64,000 nucleotides of DNA from Actinoplanes sp. TFC3 (GTDB lineage: Bacteria; Actinomycetota; Actinomycetes; Mycobacteriales; Micromonosporaceae), in assembly GCF_001553785.1 (NCBI RefSeq), contig NZ_LOJP01000001.1:4242769-4306768 (forward strand). Reading direction: 5' to 3'. This document shows, piece by piece, positions 36,932-44,705 of the stretch. The number at the start of each line of letters is the position of its first letter. The stretch's first letter is position 1. The notes under the pieces are model-generated. The model saw only the letters and a program-made list of their open reading frames with translations. It ran no database searches and was not told where the DNA came from. A program made the translations under genes and the position numbers.

Positions 36932-37083
36932 GGTCTCACGGTGAGGGTATGGAGCTGAACGCCTGCGCCGCGCAGCAGCCGTCGCGGCGCACCTCGGCGA
37001 GCGGCGACCTGAGCGCGAAATGCCCTTGAGCGACTTTTACCCTTTTTCTGCCGGAAGCAGGTTGATCATGTTTCGCTGACGCC

Positions 37084-38706
37084 ATGCGGATCTTGGTTCG
37101 GGCCCTGGTGATGGCGGCACTGCTGCTCACGGCCACTCCCGCGCACGCCGACGACTCGCCGTTCGACGTGAACCGGGTCCGGGCTGCGGAGTCCGGGCCG
37201 CAGCAGGGGCTCACCGCGGTCGGCGACGGGCACGCCTGCGCGCTGGTCAACTATCAGGATCTGTGGTGCTGGGGAACCAATGACCAAGGCCAAATCGGCA
37301 ACGGTACGACCACAGCCGCGCCGGCCCCGGTGCGCATCACCGGCCGCCTCGGTCAGGCCGCCCAGCTGCTCGGCGTCGACGCAGGCCGGGCACATACCTG
37401 CGCCCTGAGCACCGGGGCGGGTGGGCTGGCCGTCTTCTGCTGGGGGGCCAACGAAGACGGCCAGCTCGGCGACGGCAGCTTCGAGCGGCGCACCCGGCCC
37501 GAACTGGTCAGCACCGATGCGGTGCAGGTGGTCACCGGGCGTGACCACACCTGCGTGCTGACCGTCGAGCTGACCGTGAGCTGCTGGGGCGCCAACGACG
37601 ACGGCCAGCTCGGCTCGCCCACCCCCGGCACCAGCGACGCCAACCCGCAGCCGGTGCCCGGGCTCAGCGACGTGCTCGACGTGGCCGTCGGCGACGACCG
37701 CACCTGCGCGGTGAAGGAGAACGGCGAGGTGTGGTGCTGGGGGGCCGGGGAGTTCGAGCCGCGCAAGCTGCCGGGCGGGCCGTTCAGCGAGGTCACCGCG
37801 GGGCGGCGCCATGTTTGTGCGCTGGGGCCGTACGGTGCTGCGTACTGCTGGGGCAGCAACGCGCGCGGGCAGCTCGGCGTGGGGACCGGGGATCAGGAGA
37901 AGCCGCGGCGGCTGGGGGCGCGGGCGTACTCGGTGATCCGGGCCGGTGGTGACTCGACGTGCGCGCTGACCGCGGCCGGACAGGCGTACTGCTGGGGTGC
38001 CAACGAGCACGGCCAGCTCGGCATCGGTGACAAGGCGGACCGGGCCACCCCGGCGCTCGTGGACCGGCGCCGGTTGCACAGCTCGTCGCTGGCCCGCCTG
38101 GTGCTCGGCCCGGCCGGGGCTCGCCTCGGTGACCTGTCCCTGGGAGGCACCCGCGCCTGCGCCGTCGACCTCACCGAGACGTTCTACTGCACCCGCGATG
38201 ACCTGTTCAGCGCCGTCCGCCTGGCCCCGGGCAACCCCAGGCAGGTCAAGGCCACCGCCCGCCGAGGAGCCCTGCGCGTCACCTGGCACCCGCCGCGCAA
38301 CCCCGGTGCCGACCCCGCCGTGCGCTACGCCGCCATCGCGTTCACCGGCACCGACCTCGACGCCGGGCGCACCTGCTACGCCGCAACCAAGCACACCTGC
38401 ATGATCACCGGCCTGACCGCCAACCGCCGCTACACCGTCCTGGTAGCCGCAATCAGCCGCGCCGGCATCAGCTACAGCGCGCCCGCCGCCGGCACCCCCG
38501 CTGTCACTGCCGCGGCCGCCGCCGGTGGCCAGGGTGCCGGGCTTCCCATCACCGGCCCCGGCTCCGCCGCTGCGCTGGCAGTTGTGCTGCTCATCATGGG
38601 GTCGGCTGTGCGTTCGGCCGCTTCGCTAGGCTGCCGGAATGGCAACAGTCGGCTTGCGGGACGTGGTGGACGAGGACCTCGACGCGATCTTCGACCAGAT
38701 GCGTGA
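37084..38706 (+). CDS. secreted seven-repeat RCC1 protein with Fn3 domain and LPXTG sorting signal
   Basis: A protein of 540 residues. Signal peptide (cleavage after THAHA-like ATPAHA, about residue 20), seven RCC1 repeats (HACALVNYQDLWCWGTN, HTCVLTVELTVSCWGAN, HVCALGPYGAAYCWGSN and so on), enough for one seven-bladed propeller. A fibronectin III-like domain follows (RQVKATARRGALRVTWHPP ... TGLTANRRYTVLVAA). LPITG at 487-491 is followed by a hydrophobic stretch and Arg, a sortase signal. The tail after the membrane segment is 30 residues long and overlaps the next gene by 68 nt; a +1 frame would end it after RLCVRPLR at 38630. Confidence 0.85.
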   Translation: MRILVRALVMAALLLTATPAHADDSPFDVNRVRAAESGPQQGLTAVGDGHACALVNYQDLWCWGTNDQGQIGNGTTTAAPAPVRITGRLGQAAQLLGVDAGRAHTCALSTGAGGLAVFCWGANEDGQLGDGSFERRTRPELVSTDAVQVVTGRDHTCVLTVELTVSCWGANDDGQLGSPTPGTSDANPQPVPGLSDVLDVAVGDDRTCAVKENGEVWCWGAGEFEPRKLPGGPFSEVTAGRRHVCALGPYGAAYCWGSNARGQLGVGTGDQEKPRRLGARAYSVIRAGGDSTCALTAAGQAYCWGANEHGQLGIGDKADRATPALVDRRRLHSSSLARLVLGPAGARLGDLSLGGTRACAVDLTETFYCTRDDLFSAVRLAPGNPRQVKATARRGALRVTWHPPRNPGADPAVRYAAIAFTGTDLDAGRTCYAATKHTCMITGLTANRRYTVLVAAISRAGISYSAPAAGTPAVTAAAAAGGQGAGLPITGPGSAAALAVVLLIMGSAVRSAASLGCRNGNSRLAGRGGRGPRRDLRPDA

Positions 38707-39121
38707 CCCGGTCGCCGTCCACATGACCGCCTTCACCGCTGAGGATCCCGACGACCGGGCCGAGTTCGACGCGCACCTGCACCGCCTGCGCACCTCCCCG
38801 GACATCACCCTGCTGGCCATCACCGTCAACGGCGTGCTGGCCGGAACGATCGCCAGCTTCCCCGTGGGCGCCGACATCGAGATCACGTACTGGCTGGACC
38901 GCGCCTACTGGGGACAGGGAATCGCCACTGCCGCCGTACGGGCGTTCCTGACCACGATTCCGGTGCGGCCGGTCATCGCTCGGGCCGCCAGCGACAACGC
39001 CGGTTCGCTCGCGGTTCTGCGCAAAACGGGGTTCACCAAGACCGGGACCGAGATCGCGTACGCCAACCAGCGCGGCAAGGAGATCGAGGAAACCGTCCTC
39101 CGCCTGGACACCCCATGCTGA
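38639..39121 (+). CDS. GNAT family N-acetyltransferase
   Basis: A protein of 160 residues, GCN5-related fold of the RimJ/RimL side. Motif A (acetyl-CoA pyrophosphate loop) is YWGQGIATAAV after the strand IEITYWLD; the motif B part reads RAASDNAGSLAVLRKTGF. The acceptor is unknown. The first 68 nt lie inside the RCC1 gene in another frame, and its stop overlaps the next gene by 7 nt, so the three may be co-transcribed. Confidence 0.87.
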   Translation: MATVGLRDVVDEDLDAIFDQMRDPVAVHMTAFTAEDPDDRAEFDAHLHRLRTSPDITLLAITVNGVLAGTIASFPVGADIEITYWLDRAYWGQGIATAAVRAFLTTIPVRPVIARAASDNAGSLAVLRKTGFTKTGTEIAYANQRGKEIEETVLRLDTPC

Positions 39122-39921
39122 TCACGGTGCCGTACCACCAGGACGAACAGATCGCTCTGCCTGTTGAGGGGGATGTTTCAGTAGCGCCCGCTCCCGCCTC
39201 GTTTTCGGCCCTTTCCCCGACATCTTCTTCGGCTTCTCCGCCGGCCGGTTCACTGTGGCCGAGGGTTGCCGCCGTTGGTGCCGCGGTGGCTGCCCAGATC
39301 GCGTGCACCCAACTGCCGGTGACCGTGGTGTCCGGCGACTGCCTGATCGGCCCGGCAGTCCTGGCCGGAGCCCAGCGAACCGGAGCCGACCCGGCCCTGG
39401 TCTGGTTCGACGCCCATGGCGACGTCCACACCCTGGCAACGTCAACGTCCGGCTACCCCGGCGGCCTGGCCCTGCGCCTGGCCATGGGTGCCAACCCTGA
39501 GCTGCTGGCCACCCCGCTGGCGCTGCGCCCCGTACCCCCGCATCGCGTCACCCTGGTAGGAGCCCGCGACCTGGACCCCGCCGAAGCCGCCTACCTGGCC
39601 GAGTCCCCGGTGAAACAGGTAGCCGTTGCCGCTGTCCAGGCACCGGCAGGGCCCTTCATCGTCCACGTAGATGTGGATGTGGCCGACCCGGGCGAGGTGG
39701 CCGGGCTGCGCTACCCGGCTCCGGGCGGGGTGGCCACGTCGGAAGTGGTTGCCGCGGTTCGGCGGTTGACTGGTACCGGGCGGGTTGTGGCTCTGAGTGT
39801 TGCTTGCACGTGGAAGGGCGGGGTTGCTTCGCCTGCTGTGTCGTCCGCTGCTCTGCCTGGCGCTGCTCTGCCGGGCCGGGATGAGTTTGTGGCCGCGCTG
39901 GTGGCCGCTGGGCCGCGCTGA
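39115..39921 (+). CDS. arginase/agmatinase-fold protein
   Basis: A protein of 268 residues of the ureohydrolase superfamily. The metal motifs WFDAHGDVHT (DAHxD) and HVDVDVADPGE (DxDxxD) are intact, but the first motif, usually GGDHS, reads SGDCLIG, so the His ligand of one Mn is replaced by Cys. Arginase-like proteins with this change exist in actinobacteria, and their substrate is not settled. An Ala/Ser/Pro-rich insertion occupies residues about 23-47. It overlaps the acetyltransferase gene by 7 nt. Confidence 0.78.
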   Translation: MLITVPYHQDEQIALPVEGDVSVAPAPASFSALSPTSSSASPPAGSLWPRVAAVGAAVAAQIACTQLPVTVVSGDCLIGPAVLAGAQRTGADPALVWFDAHGDVHTLATSTSGYPGGLALRLAMGANPELLATPLALRPVPPHRVTLVGARDLDPAEAAYLAESPVKQVAVAAVQAPAGPFIVHVDVDVADPGEVAGLRYPAPGGVATSEVVAAVRRLTGTGRVVALSVACTWKGGVASPAVSSAALPGAALPGRDEFVAALVAAGPR

Positions 39922-40000
39922 ATTGTGCGCCGCCGGCTCTGGGTGGCCGTCGCTTTGATGGATGCCGGCTCTGGCTGTTGTTGGCTTGGCTGTTCTTGGC

Positions 40001-40060
40001 TTGGGTGGATGCGGCTTGGGTGGATGCGGCTTTGATGGATGCGGCTTTGATAGATGCCGG
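40001..40060. repeat. four 15-bp tandem repeats
   Basis: Units TTGGGTGGATGCGGC (twice, 40001-40030), TTTGATGGATGCGGC (40031-40045) and TTTGATAGATGCCGG (40046-40060). A partial copy (TTTGATGGATGCCGG) stands at 39954-39968. The last unit runs into the strong hairpin at 40053. No gene covers the repeat. Confidence 0.75.
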
Positions 40061-40092
40061 TGCCTCCACCCGTAGGTGAAGGCACCGGCATC
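40053..40092. terminator. strong bidirectional hairpin
   Basis: GATGCCGGTGCCT (40053-40065) pairs perfectly with AGGCACCGGCATC (40080-40092); the inner CCACC/GGTGA side extends the stem with one mismatch, loop CGTA. A 13-bp perfect stem of this kind is a probable terminator. It ends the plus-strand arginase-fold gene region and would also end a minus-strand transcript from about 40200. Confidence 0.7.
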
Positions 40093-40158
40093 CGGCCCCT
40101 CGGTAAAGACACAGCGCACGGCAAGAGACCCACACCGCCACCCCGGCAGCGCCGCCTC

Positions 40159-40201
40159 CGGTAGCGCGCGACCAACCATAGGGCTACCGTCCGCGACGGA
40201 C
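40159..40201 (-). ncRNA. hairpins of a structured-RNA candidate (minus strand)
   Basis: Two perfect hairpins lie side by side: CGGTAGC (40159-40165) with GCTACCG (40183-40189), and GTCCG (40189-40193) with CGGAC (40197-40201). Together with the terminator-like stem at 40053-40092 they would make a minus-strand RNA of about 150 nt starting near 40200, just after the direct-repeat motif at 40203-40219. I see no match to a known riboswitch class. It is only a candidate. Confidence 0.3.
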
Positions 40202-40202
40202 C

Positions 40203-40219
40203 CTTAACAAAACCTCAAG
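40203..40219 (-). promoter_or_regulatory. direct-repeat motif, copy 1 (response-regulator type)
   Basis: On the minus strand CTTGAG-GTTTT-GTTAAG, two half-sites 11 nt apart. It matches 13 of 17 bases of the copy at 45914-45930. It lies at the upstream end of the structured-RNA candidate. AT-rich direct repeats with an 11-nt step are typical of OmpR/PmrA-class response regulators. Confidence 0.4.
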
Positions 40220-40249
40220 ACTTTCACAGGTTTGTCATAGGTAAATGTG

Positions 40250-41435
40250 GAGGAAGATCGACAGCAATCGCTATGTGGGGGTTGCGCGTCCGCTCACAGA
40301 CACAGCGGAACGGTCCTGAGCAGGGCCAAAGCGAAGTGGACCCCAGCTGACCGCGTCGATCAGAAGTGTCGGCCGGAGTGGCGGGGCGGCTGGAGTGGCG
40401 GGGCGGCCAGAGGGGGTCGGTTCTGCTGCGCAGCCTCCGGCCTTGGATGCTGTGGCGGGGCTCAGGGGGGCAGTCTTGCGGTGGGCTGTTCAGCCCGTCA
40501 AGCGCTGTCAGTAGCCGTTCAACCGATCAAGTGCCGCAGCACGGCGGGGCAGCCGATCAGGTGCTACCGCAGACGGCCTGCCGGTTATCGGCAGCCGAAC
40601 ATGAACCACTACAAGCGGCCCAGCGCAACCCACCGTTGCATGCGGCTGTGCGGACCGAGCGCCGCCGCGAACCGCTCAGCCGACCAAGTACTGCCTCAGA
40701 GCTCAGCCTGGCATGCATCAGGCAAGCGACCAAACCCCTCAAGCACCACCGCAAGCAGCCCGGCCCTTGAGCAGCGCTGCCGACGCTTACTCCGGGCGGC
40801 CCAGCCCAGCTCAAGCCCGCTGCGGGCGGCCCAGCCCCCAAGCCCGCTTCGGGCGGCCCAGCCTCTCAAACGCTCTTTGGGCGGCCCAGCCGATCACGCA
40901 CTGCTTCTGGGAAGCGGCTCACCCTCGCAGAGGCAATTTCGTCAGCGGCTTTGCCGAAGCAGGCACCGAACCCGTGCTCGGCATCGCTGCTCATGCGGCA
41001 CTGCCGTGGTGATGAGCCGACCGTCGAAGCTGGAAGCCGACCGTCGAAGCTGGCAGCCGAGCGCAGCGTCAAGGATGCCTTGAACAGATCCGTAAGTACT
41101 CGCGGCCGGCGCCTTCCCTGGTGCGGGCTGTCTGAGCCGCGGTCGTTGCGGTAGCGCCCACGGCGACGCAGTACGGCCGCATGGGGACGAGGCGAACACG
41201 TCGCCAAGGGAGGTCAACCTCCCGCGCGACAGCCGCCAGGCCCGCTACCTTCTGACGGATATCGCAGCGCGCTGGTGATTGCGGTCGACCTAGCCAACCA
41301 TTTCGGAGCGAAACACCAGGCAGCTTGAAGGCCGCACCAGCGCCTCGCCGCGATCAGGGCCATTCGATAAAGACCGCGACCGCGGCAATCACGACCAGTA
41401 GCACATGACAAGACGTCAACGGCACACGACGAAGG
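40250..41435. repeat. repeat-rich stretch without a supported gene
   Basis: Open frames here have compositions unlike proteins (Cys, Arg and Ser heavy) and no ribosome sites. Repeats seen: four copies of GGGCGGCCCAGCC at 40794, 40824, 40851 and 40879 (step 27-30 bp), two copies of GCCGACCGTCGAAGCTGG at 41016 and 41036 (step 20 bp), and GGCACACGACGA at 41421 and 41441. The stretch looks like degenerate satellite sequence in an accessory region. Confidence 0.5.
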
Positions 41436-41783
41436 TTAGTGGCACACGACGAGGAACTGGCCGACTCCGCAGCATGACGCCACTATGGAAATACTGATGG
41501 CGGCTGTTGCACGCAGGGTTGTGTCGATGGGGCTGCGGCGGGTGTACGGCAAGAATTGCTCGACGATGACGGCTGCGATCCAAGCTAATGCCAGCAGCGG
41601 TAGATACAGGTCCCAAGCCTCGTTGTTGAAGGCGCTCGCGTTGCCGCTGCCGCCGTAGTTGGGGCAATCCGTCACCGAAGTCACCGGATCCAGCGCCACC
41701 ACGAGGCCCACCAGAAGCAGGCCACCAATGCAGAACGACCACAAACCTCGAAGCGGCGACGCACGCGGGCGATCTTGGTCCAC
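41436..41783 (-). CDS. hypothetical membrane protein
   Basis: A protein of about 115 residues from a GTG at 41783; earlier starts up to 41843 are possible and would add 20 residues. Three membrane segments: LWSFCIGGLLLVGLVVAL, LYLPLLALAWIAAVIVEQF and AAISISIVASCCGVGQFLV. Between the first two lies a short extracytoplasmic loop with Cys and Asn. No family recognised. It sits alone between repeat-rich DNA and an IS630 remnant. Confidence 0.5.
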   Translation of the reverse strand: MDQDRPRASPLRGLWSFCIGGLLLVGLVVALDPVTSVTDCPNYGGSGNASAFNNEAWDLYLPLLALAWIAAVIVEQFLPYTRRSPIDTTLRATAAISISIVASCCGVGQFLVVCH

Positions 41784-41887
41784 CCCGCCACAGTACGAAG
41801 CCAGCGCCAGCGCTCCTCCGGCCAAACGCACAACCCGGTGCAAGCAAGCCGTCGGCTAAGTGGTCCGAGCCGTAAATCCTTCGGGGG

Positions 41888-42430
41888 TTATGCGGCCAGG
41901 GCGAGTGCGGCAGGCTGGTGATCGCAGCCGGCGGGTTGCTGGAGGTTGCGCTCCTTCTGTTCGTGTCGCTCGATCCGGGCCATCAGGTCCTCGAGGTCGG
42001 CCGGGGTGAACTTCCATCGGAACGGCCGGGCGGCCTGGTTGTAGCGCTGCTCGAAGGCGGTGAGCCGGTCCTCGACCTGGTCAAGGCTGGTGAAGTCGTT
42101 CGGTGTGAGGACTTTGCGCTGGACGATCGAGAAGTAGATCTCGATCTGATTCAGCCAGGAGGCATGGGTCGGGGTGTGGACCATGACCGCGTTCGGAATC
42201 GTGCCGTGAGGCGGTCGGCCGCGGCCCGACCACGATGTGACGAGCCGTTGTCGACCACCCAGAACACCCGCTTCGCCGACGCGTAGGGTTCTTGGGTCAT
42301 GACCTGTTCGACCGGGGTCATGAACGGCAGCCGACGTCGTTCGGCGGCGGTCAGAGCGATCGGGCGTGCGTGCGGGGCGGGCACCGGCCAGCTTCCATCG
42401 AAGACGATCTTGCTGAGGACCGTCGGGAAT
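41888..42430 (-). mobile_element. IS630-family transposase remnant
   Basis: The C-terminal part in one frame reads VHTPTHASWLNQIEIYFSIVQ, then KVLTPNDFTSLDQVEDRLTAF, the end of an IS630 DDE transposase with its final catalytic region. Upstream, in another frame, FWVVDNGSSHRG carries the second catalytic Asp. The frame is broken between them near 42220. The sequence before MTPVEQVMTQEPYA does not continue a full transposase, so the N-terminal half is gone. No terminal inverted repeats were found. Confidence 0.75.
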
Positions 42431-42488
42431 GCCGTGCAGGCGTGCCGCGAGCGGGCAGGACACGCCGGAGGCGGCAGGATGTGGTCCT

Positions 42489-42851
42489 ATGCCGGTCATT
42501 CCCGCTTCCACCAAGACGTCCCTGCCGCAGCGGCTACGGGCCCGCGCCAAGACGAACTGGCCGCAGCTGGCCGGAGTCGATGTCCGCTATCGCGGCCAGC
42601 TCGCCTACGTCGCCGTCGAGTTGACCAGCGGACAACAGCAGCCGGTGATGCGGCTGCGTTACAGCGGATCCGCCCATCGCTGGCACCTCGCCACCTACCG
42701 GGCCAGCAACAACAGCTACGAAGACCAGCACTGGTTCAGCGGCACCACCGAAGAAGCCCTCGACTTCGTCTGCGACGTCCTCATCAGCCCCGTCACCGAC
42801 TGGCCGCAGCCCAACCGCGAGCCGTCAACCCCCGGCGGACTTACGAACTGA
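42489..42851 (+). CDS. hypothetical protein next to the IS remnant
   Basis: A protein of 120 residues: a basic start (TSLPQRLRARAKTNWPQLAG), a beta-rich core (VDVRYRGQLAYVAVELTSG, MRLRYSGSAHRWHLATYRAS) and an acidic helix (TTEEALDFVCDVL). It has no signal or membrane segment. The compact alternating pattern looks like a genuine domain. ATG at 42489 has only a weak AGGA upstream; the frame opens earlier. No family recognised; proteins of this look are sometimes carried beside transposases. Confidence 0.55.
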   Translation: MPVIPASTKTSLPQRLRARAKTNWPQLAGVDVRYRGQLAYVAVELTSGQQQPVMRLRYSGSAHRWHLATYRASNNSYEDQHWFSGTTEEALDFVCDVLISPVTDWPQPNREPSTPGGLTN

Positions 42852-42860
42852 AGCACTAAG

Positions 42861-43001
42861 CCCACTAACCCGGCGCCCGCACGCCGCCAGCCCAGCCCAC
42901 CAGCCCGCTGCCCGCACGCCGCCGGCCAAGCCCACCAGCCCGCTGACCGCACGCCGTTGGCCAAACCTCACGAGTCCGGTGCCGGCACGCCAACGACCAA
43001 G
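42861..43001. repeat. four 35-bp tandem repeats
   Basis: Units begin at 42861, 42896, 42931 and 42966 (35, 35, 35 and 36 bp). The core shared by all is CCGCACGCC or CGGCACGCC in the middle and CCCACCAGCCCG or a variant at the start. A fifth degenerate copy runs to about 43075. It fills the gap between the hypothetical gene and the DUF222-HNH gene and codes for nothing recognisable. Confidence 0.8.
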
Positions 43002-43073
43002 CCGCCGCCAGTCAGGTCCACCGCCAGCGCTCCGCCCCCCAGGTCCACAAGCGTTGCGCCAGCACGCCGTCGG

Positions 43074-44624
43074 TCAGGCGCATGAGTTCGCTGGTTCGCG
43101 GAACCTTAAGGGTCTGAACTTGTTGCGCTGGGGGATTCGTTCGGGGTCGAGCCATGCCGGGGGCAAGAACTCAGGGTGGCGGTCGGCGGATAGGCGGACT
43201 TCCCAGCCGCTTTTCTCGTCGTGGATGACGTTGTGGTGGTGGCGGCAGAGCAGAACCAGGTTGTCCAGCTCGGTGAGGCCGCCCAGGGCCCAGAACAGAA
43301 TGTGATGCGCGTCTGTCCACCTCGGCGGGCGATCGCAGCCGGGGAAGGCGCAGCCGCCGTCCCGGGCGACCAAAGCGCGGCGCAGGGGGCCGGGAGCGGT
43401 GCGGGAGAGGCGTCCGACGTCGAGAACCTCGCTCTTGCTGCCAAGGATGACGGGGACTATGCGGGCGTCACAGGCCAGGCGGCGTACGGCTCCGGCTGAC
43501 AGGCGTTCGCCACTGTCGAGGGTGCCAATTCCCAGTGAGCCGATGCCAAGGGAGCCGGCGCTCAGCGAGCCCGCGCCCAGCGAGCCGGAGCCCAGCGAGC
43601 CGGAGCCCAGGGACGCAGCGCCCAGCGAACCAGCGCTCAGCGAGCCCGCGCCCAGCGAGCCGGAGCCCAACGAGCCCGCTCCCCGGGACGCAGCGCCCAG
43701 CGAACCGGCGCCCAGCGTTCCGGAGCCCAAGCCCCGGGACGCGGCGCTCAGCGAACCGGCGCCAAGGAAGGCGGCGCCCAGGGAAGAGGTCAGCAGGTCA
43801 TAAGACACTGTGACCGCCAGTTGGGGCGGCTCTCCGCCGTGGATGGGTAGGTCGCCGGCTCGCATGGTTCGGTCGCATACCTCTACCAGGGCGTCGGCTC
43901 GGCGTTGTTCGGCTGTGCGGTCGTCGCCGGGGTGGGGCTTGCTCAGGCTTTGGAGGGCGGTGCTGACTACTTCGGCGTCTTCCTTGGACAGGGCACCGCG
44001 TACGCGCACCAATCCCTCGACGGGCATCGACAAGGAGAGGCCTCGCCTGGCCCGTGACCGTTCTTCTTCGCGTTGCAGTGCCAGTTCGTCGGCGCGGTCG
44101 GCTAGTTCGGGCGCTACGTGGTCGAGGATGCGGGCGCCCAGACGGCGTAGTTGGTGGGCCGGGAAGCCGGCTGCCATGCCGATCAGGGTGCGCTCGGCGT
44201 CGTCGGCTATCCGAGCTGTGGACGTACCCTCGTATTCAATTCCTTTGAGGGTTTCGGGGATCTGGTCGACCGCAGCGGCGATCACGTCGGCTTGGCGGAC
44301 GTCCACGTGACCGTGCAGCAGGGCCTTCTCCACCGCGGGCCAGTGGGACAGCCGTTCGGATCGCTTGGCCAGCGTCCGCGCGGGACAGGGGTCGATCTGC
44401 AGGCGGGAACGAAGCCAGCTGGTGGTGGTGCGGTGCCCGTGCGCGGCGGGAATGCCCAGGGCGGCGATCTGGCGGGTCAGTCGCATGGTCAGGAGTGCCT
44501 GGACTTGCTCGCAGCGATGAATCTCCTCCAGGCAGGAGATCAGCTCGTCATCGCGCAGCGACCACAGTGGAGCCTCGGCCGCCTTGGCGAAGTCCTCCTG
44601 TATCTGCTGCAGCATCGCGAACAT
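43074..44624 (-). CDS. DUF222-HNH endonuclease with a pentapeptide-like insertion
   Basis: A protein of 516 residues. Residues about 20-230 are DUF222 (LEEIHRCEQVQALLTMRLTR, HGHRTTTSWLRSRL). Residues about 278-368 are a low-complexity run of roughly 18 pentapeptides (GAGSL, GSGSL, SAGSL, GAASL, GIGSL). The C-terminus is an HNH nuclease (DGGCAFPGCDRPPRWTDAHH, then LDNLVLLCRHHHNVIH). The family is common in actinobacteria, often in many copies, and linked to mobile DNA. ATG at 44624 is used; the frame extends to a TTG at 44660. Confidence 0.85.
   Translation of the reverse strand: MFAMLQQIQEDFAKAAEAPLWSLRDDELISCLEEIHRCEQVQALLTMRLTRQIAALGIPAAHGHRTTTSWLRSRLQIDPCPARTLAKRSERLSHWPAVEKALLHGHVDVRQADVIAAAVDQIPETLKGIEYEGTSTARIADDAERTLIGMAAGFPAHQLRRLGARILDHVAPELADRADELALQREEERSRARRGLSLSMPVEGLVRVRGALSKEDAEVVSTALQSLSKPHPGDDRTAEQRRADALVEVCDRTMRAGDLPIHGGEPPQLAVTVSYDLLTSSLGAAFLGAGSLSAASRGLGSGTLGAGSLGAASRGAGSLGSGSLGAGSLSAGSLGAASLGSGSLGSGSLGAGSLSAGSLGIGSLGIGTLDSGERLSAGAVRRLACDARIVPVILGSKSEVLDVGRLSRTAPGPLRRALVARDGGCAFPGCDRPPRWTDAHHILFWALGGLTELDNLVLLCRHHHNVIHDEKSGWEVRLSADRHPEFLPPAWLDPERIPQRNKFRPLRFREPANSCA
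43520..43790 (-). repeat. 15-bp coding repeats inside the HNH gene
   Basis: The unit on the plus strand is close to CCCAGCGAGCCGGAG, repeated about 18 times with variants GCGCTCAGCGAGCCC and CCCAGGGACGCAGCG. All copies stay in frame, so the protein gains or loses five residues at a time. A 30-bp higher-order block (two units) also recurs. Confidence 0.8.
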
Positions 44625-44705
44625 GGGGCCACATTGGCACAGACGTTCGACAGGTCGCAAATCCGGGATGCGCCCCCAACCAATCGAGGCGCATCCCGGA
44701 ATTGG

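Noticed and set aside
39442-40179. Minus-strand open frames with KPHPSKPHP or AASIKAASTQ runs
   Set aside because: They translate the 15-bp tandem repeats and the hairpin, and run antisense to the arginase-fold gene; no coding signs of their own.
40053-40250. A c-di-AMP (ydaO-type) or c-di-GMP riboswitch
   Set aside because: The stems do not match the conserved cores of either class as I know them, and no suitable gene follows in the right direction. Kept only as an unnamed structured-RNA candidate.
40247-41083. 278-residue open frame on the plus strand in the repeat region
   Set aside because: Very high Cys, Arg and Ser, made up of repeat words in the DNA; no ribosome site and no domain.
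42861-43001. CRISPR array
   Set aside because: The 35-bp units are contiguous with no unique spacers and have no cas genes nearby; it is a tandem repeat.
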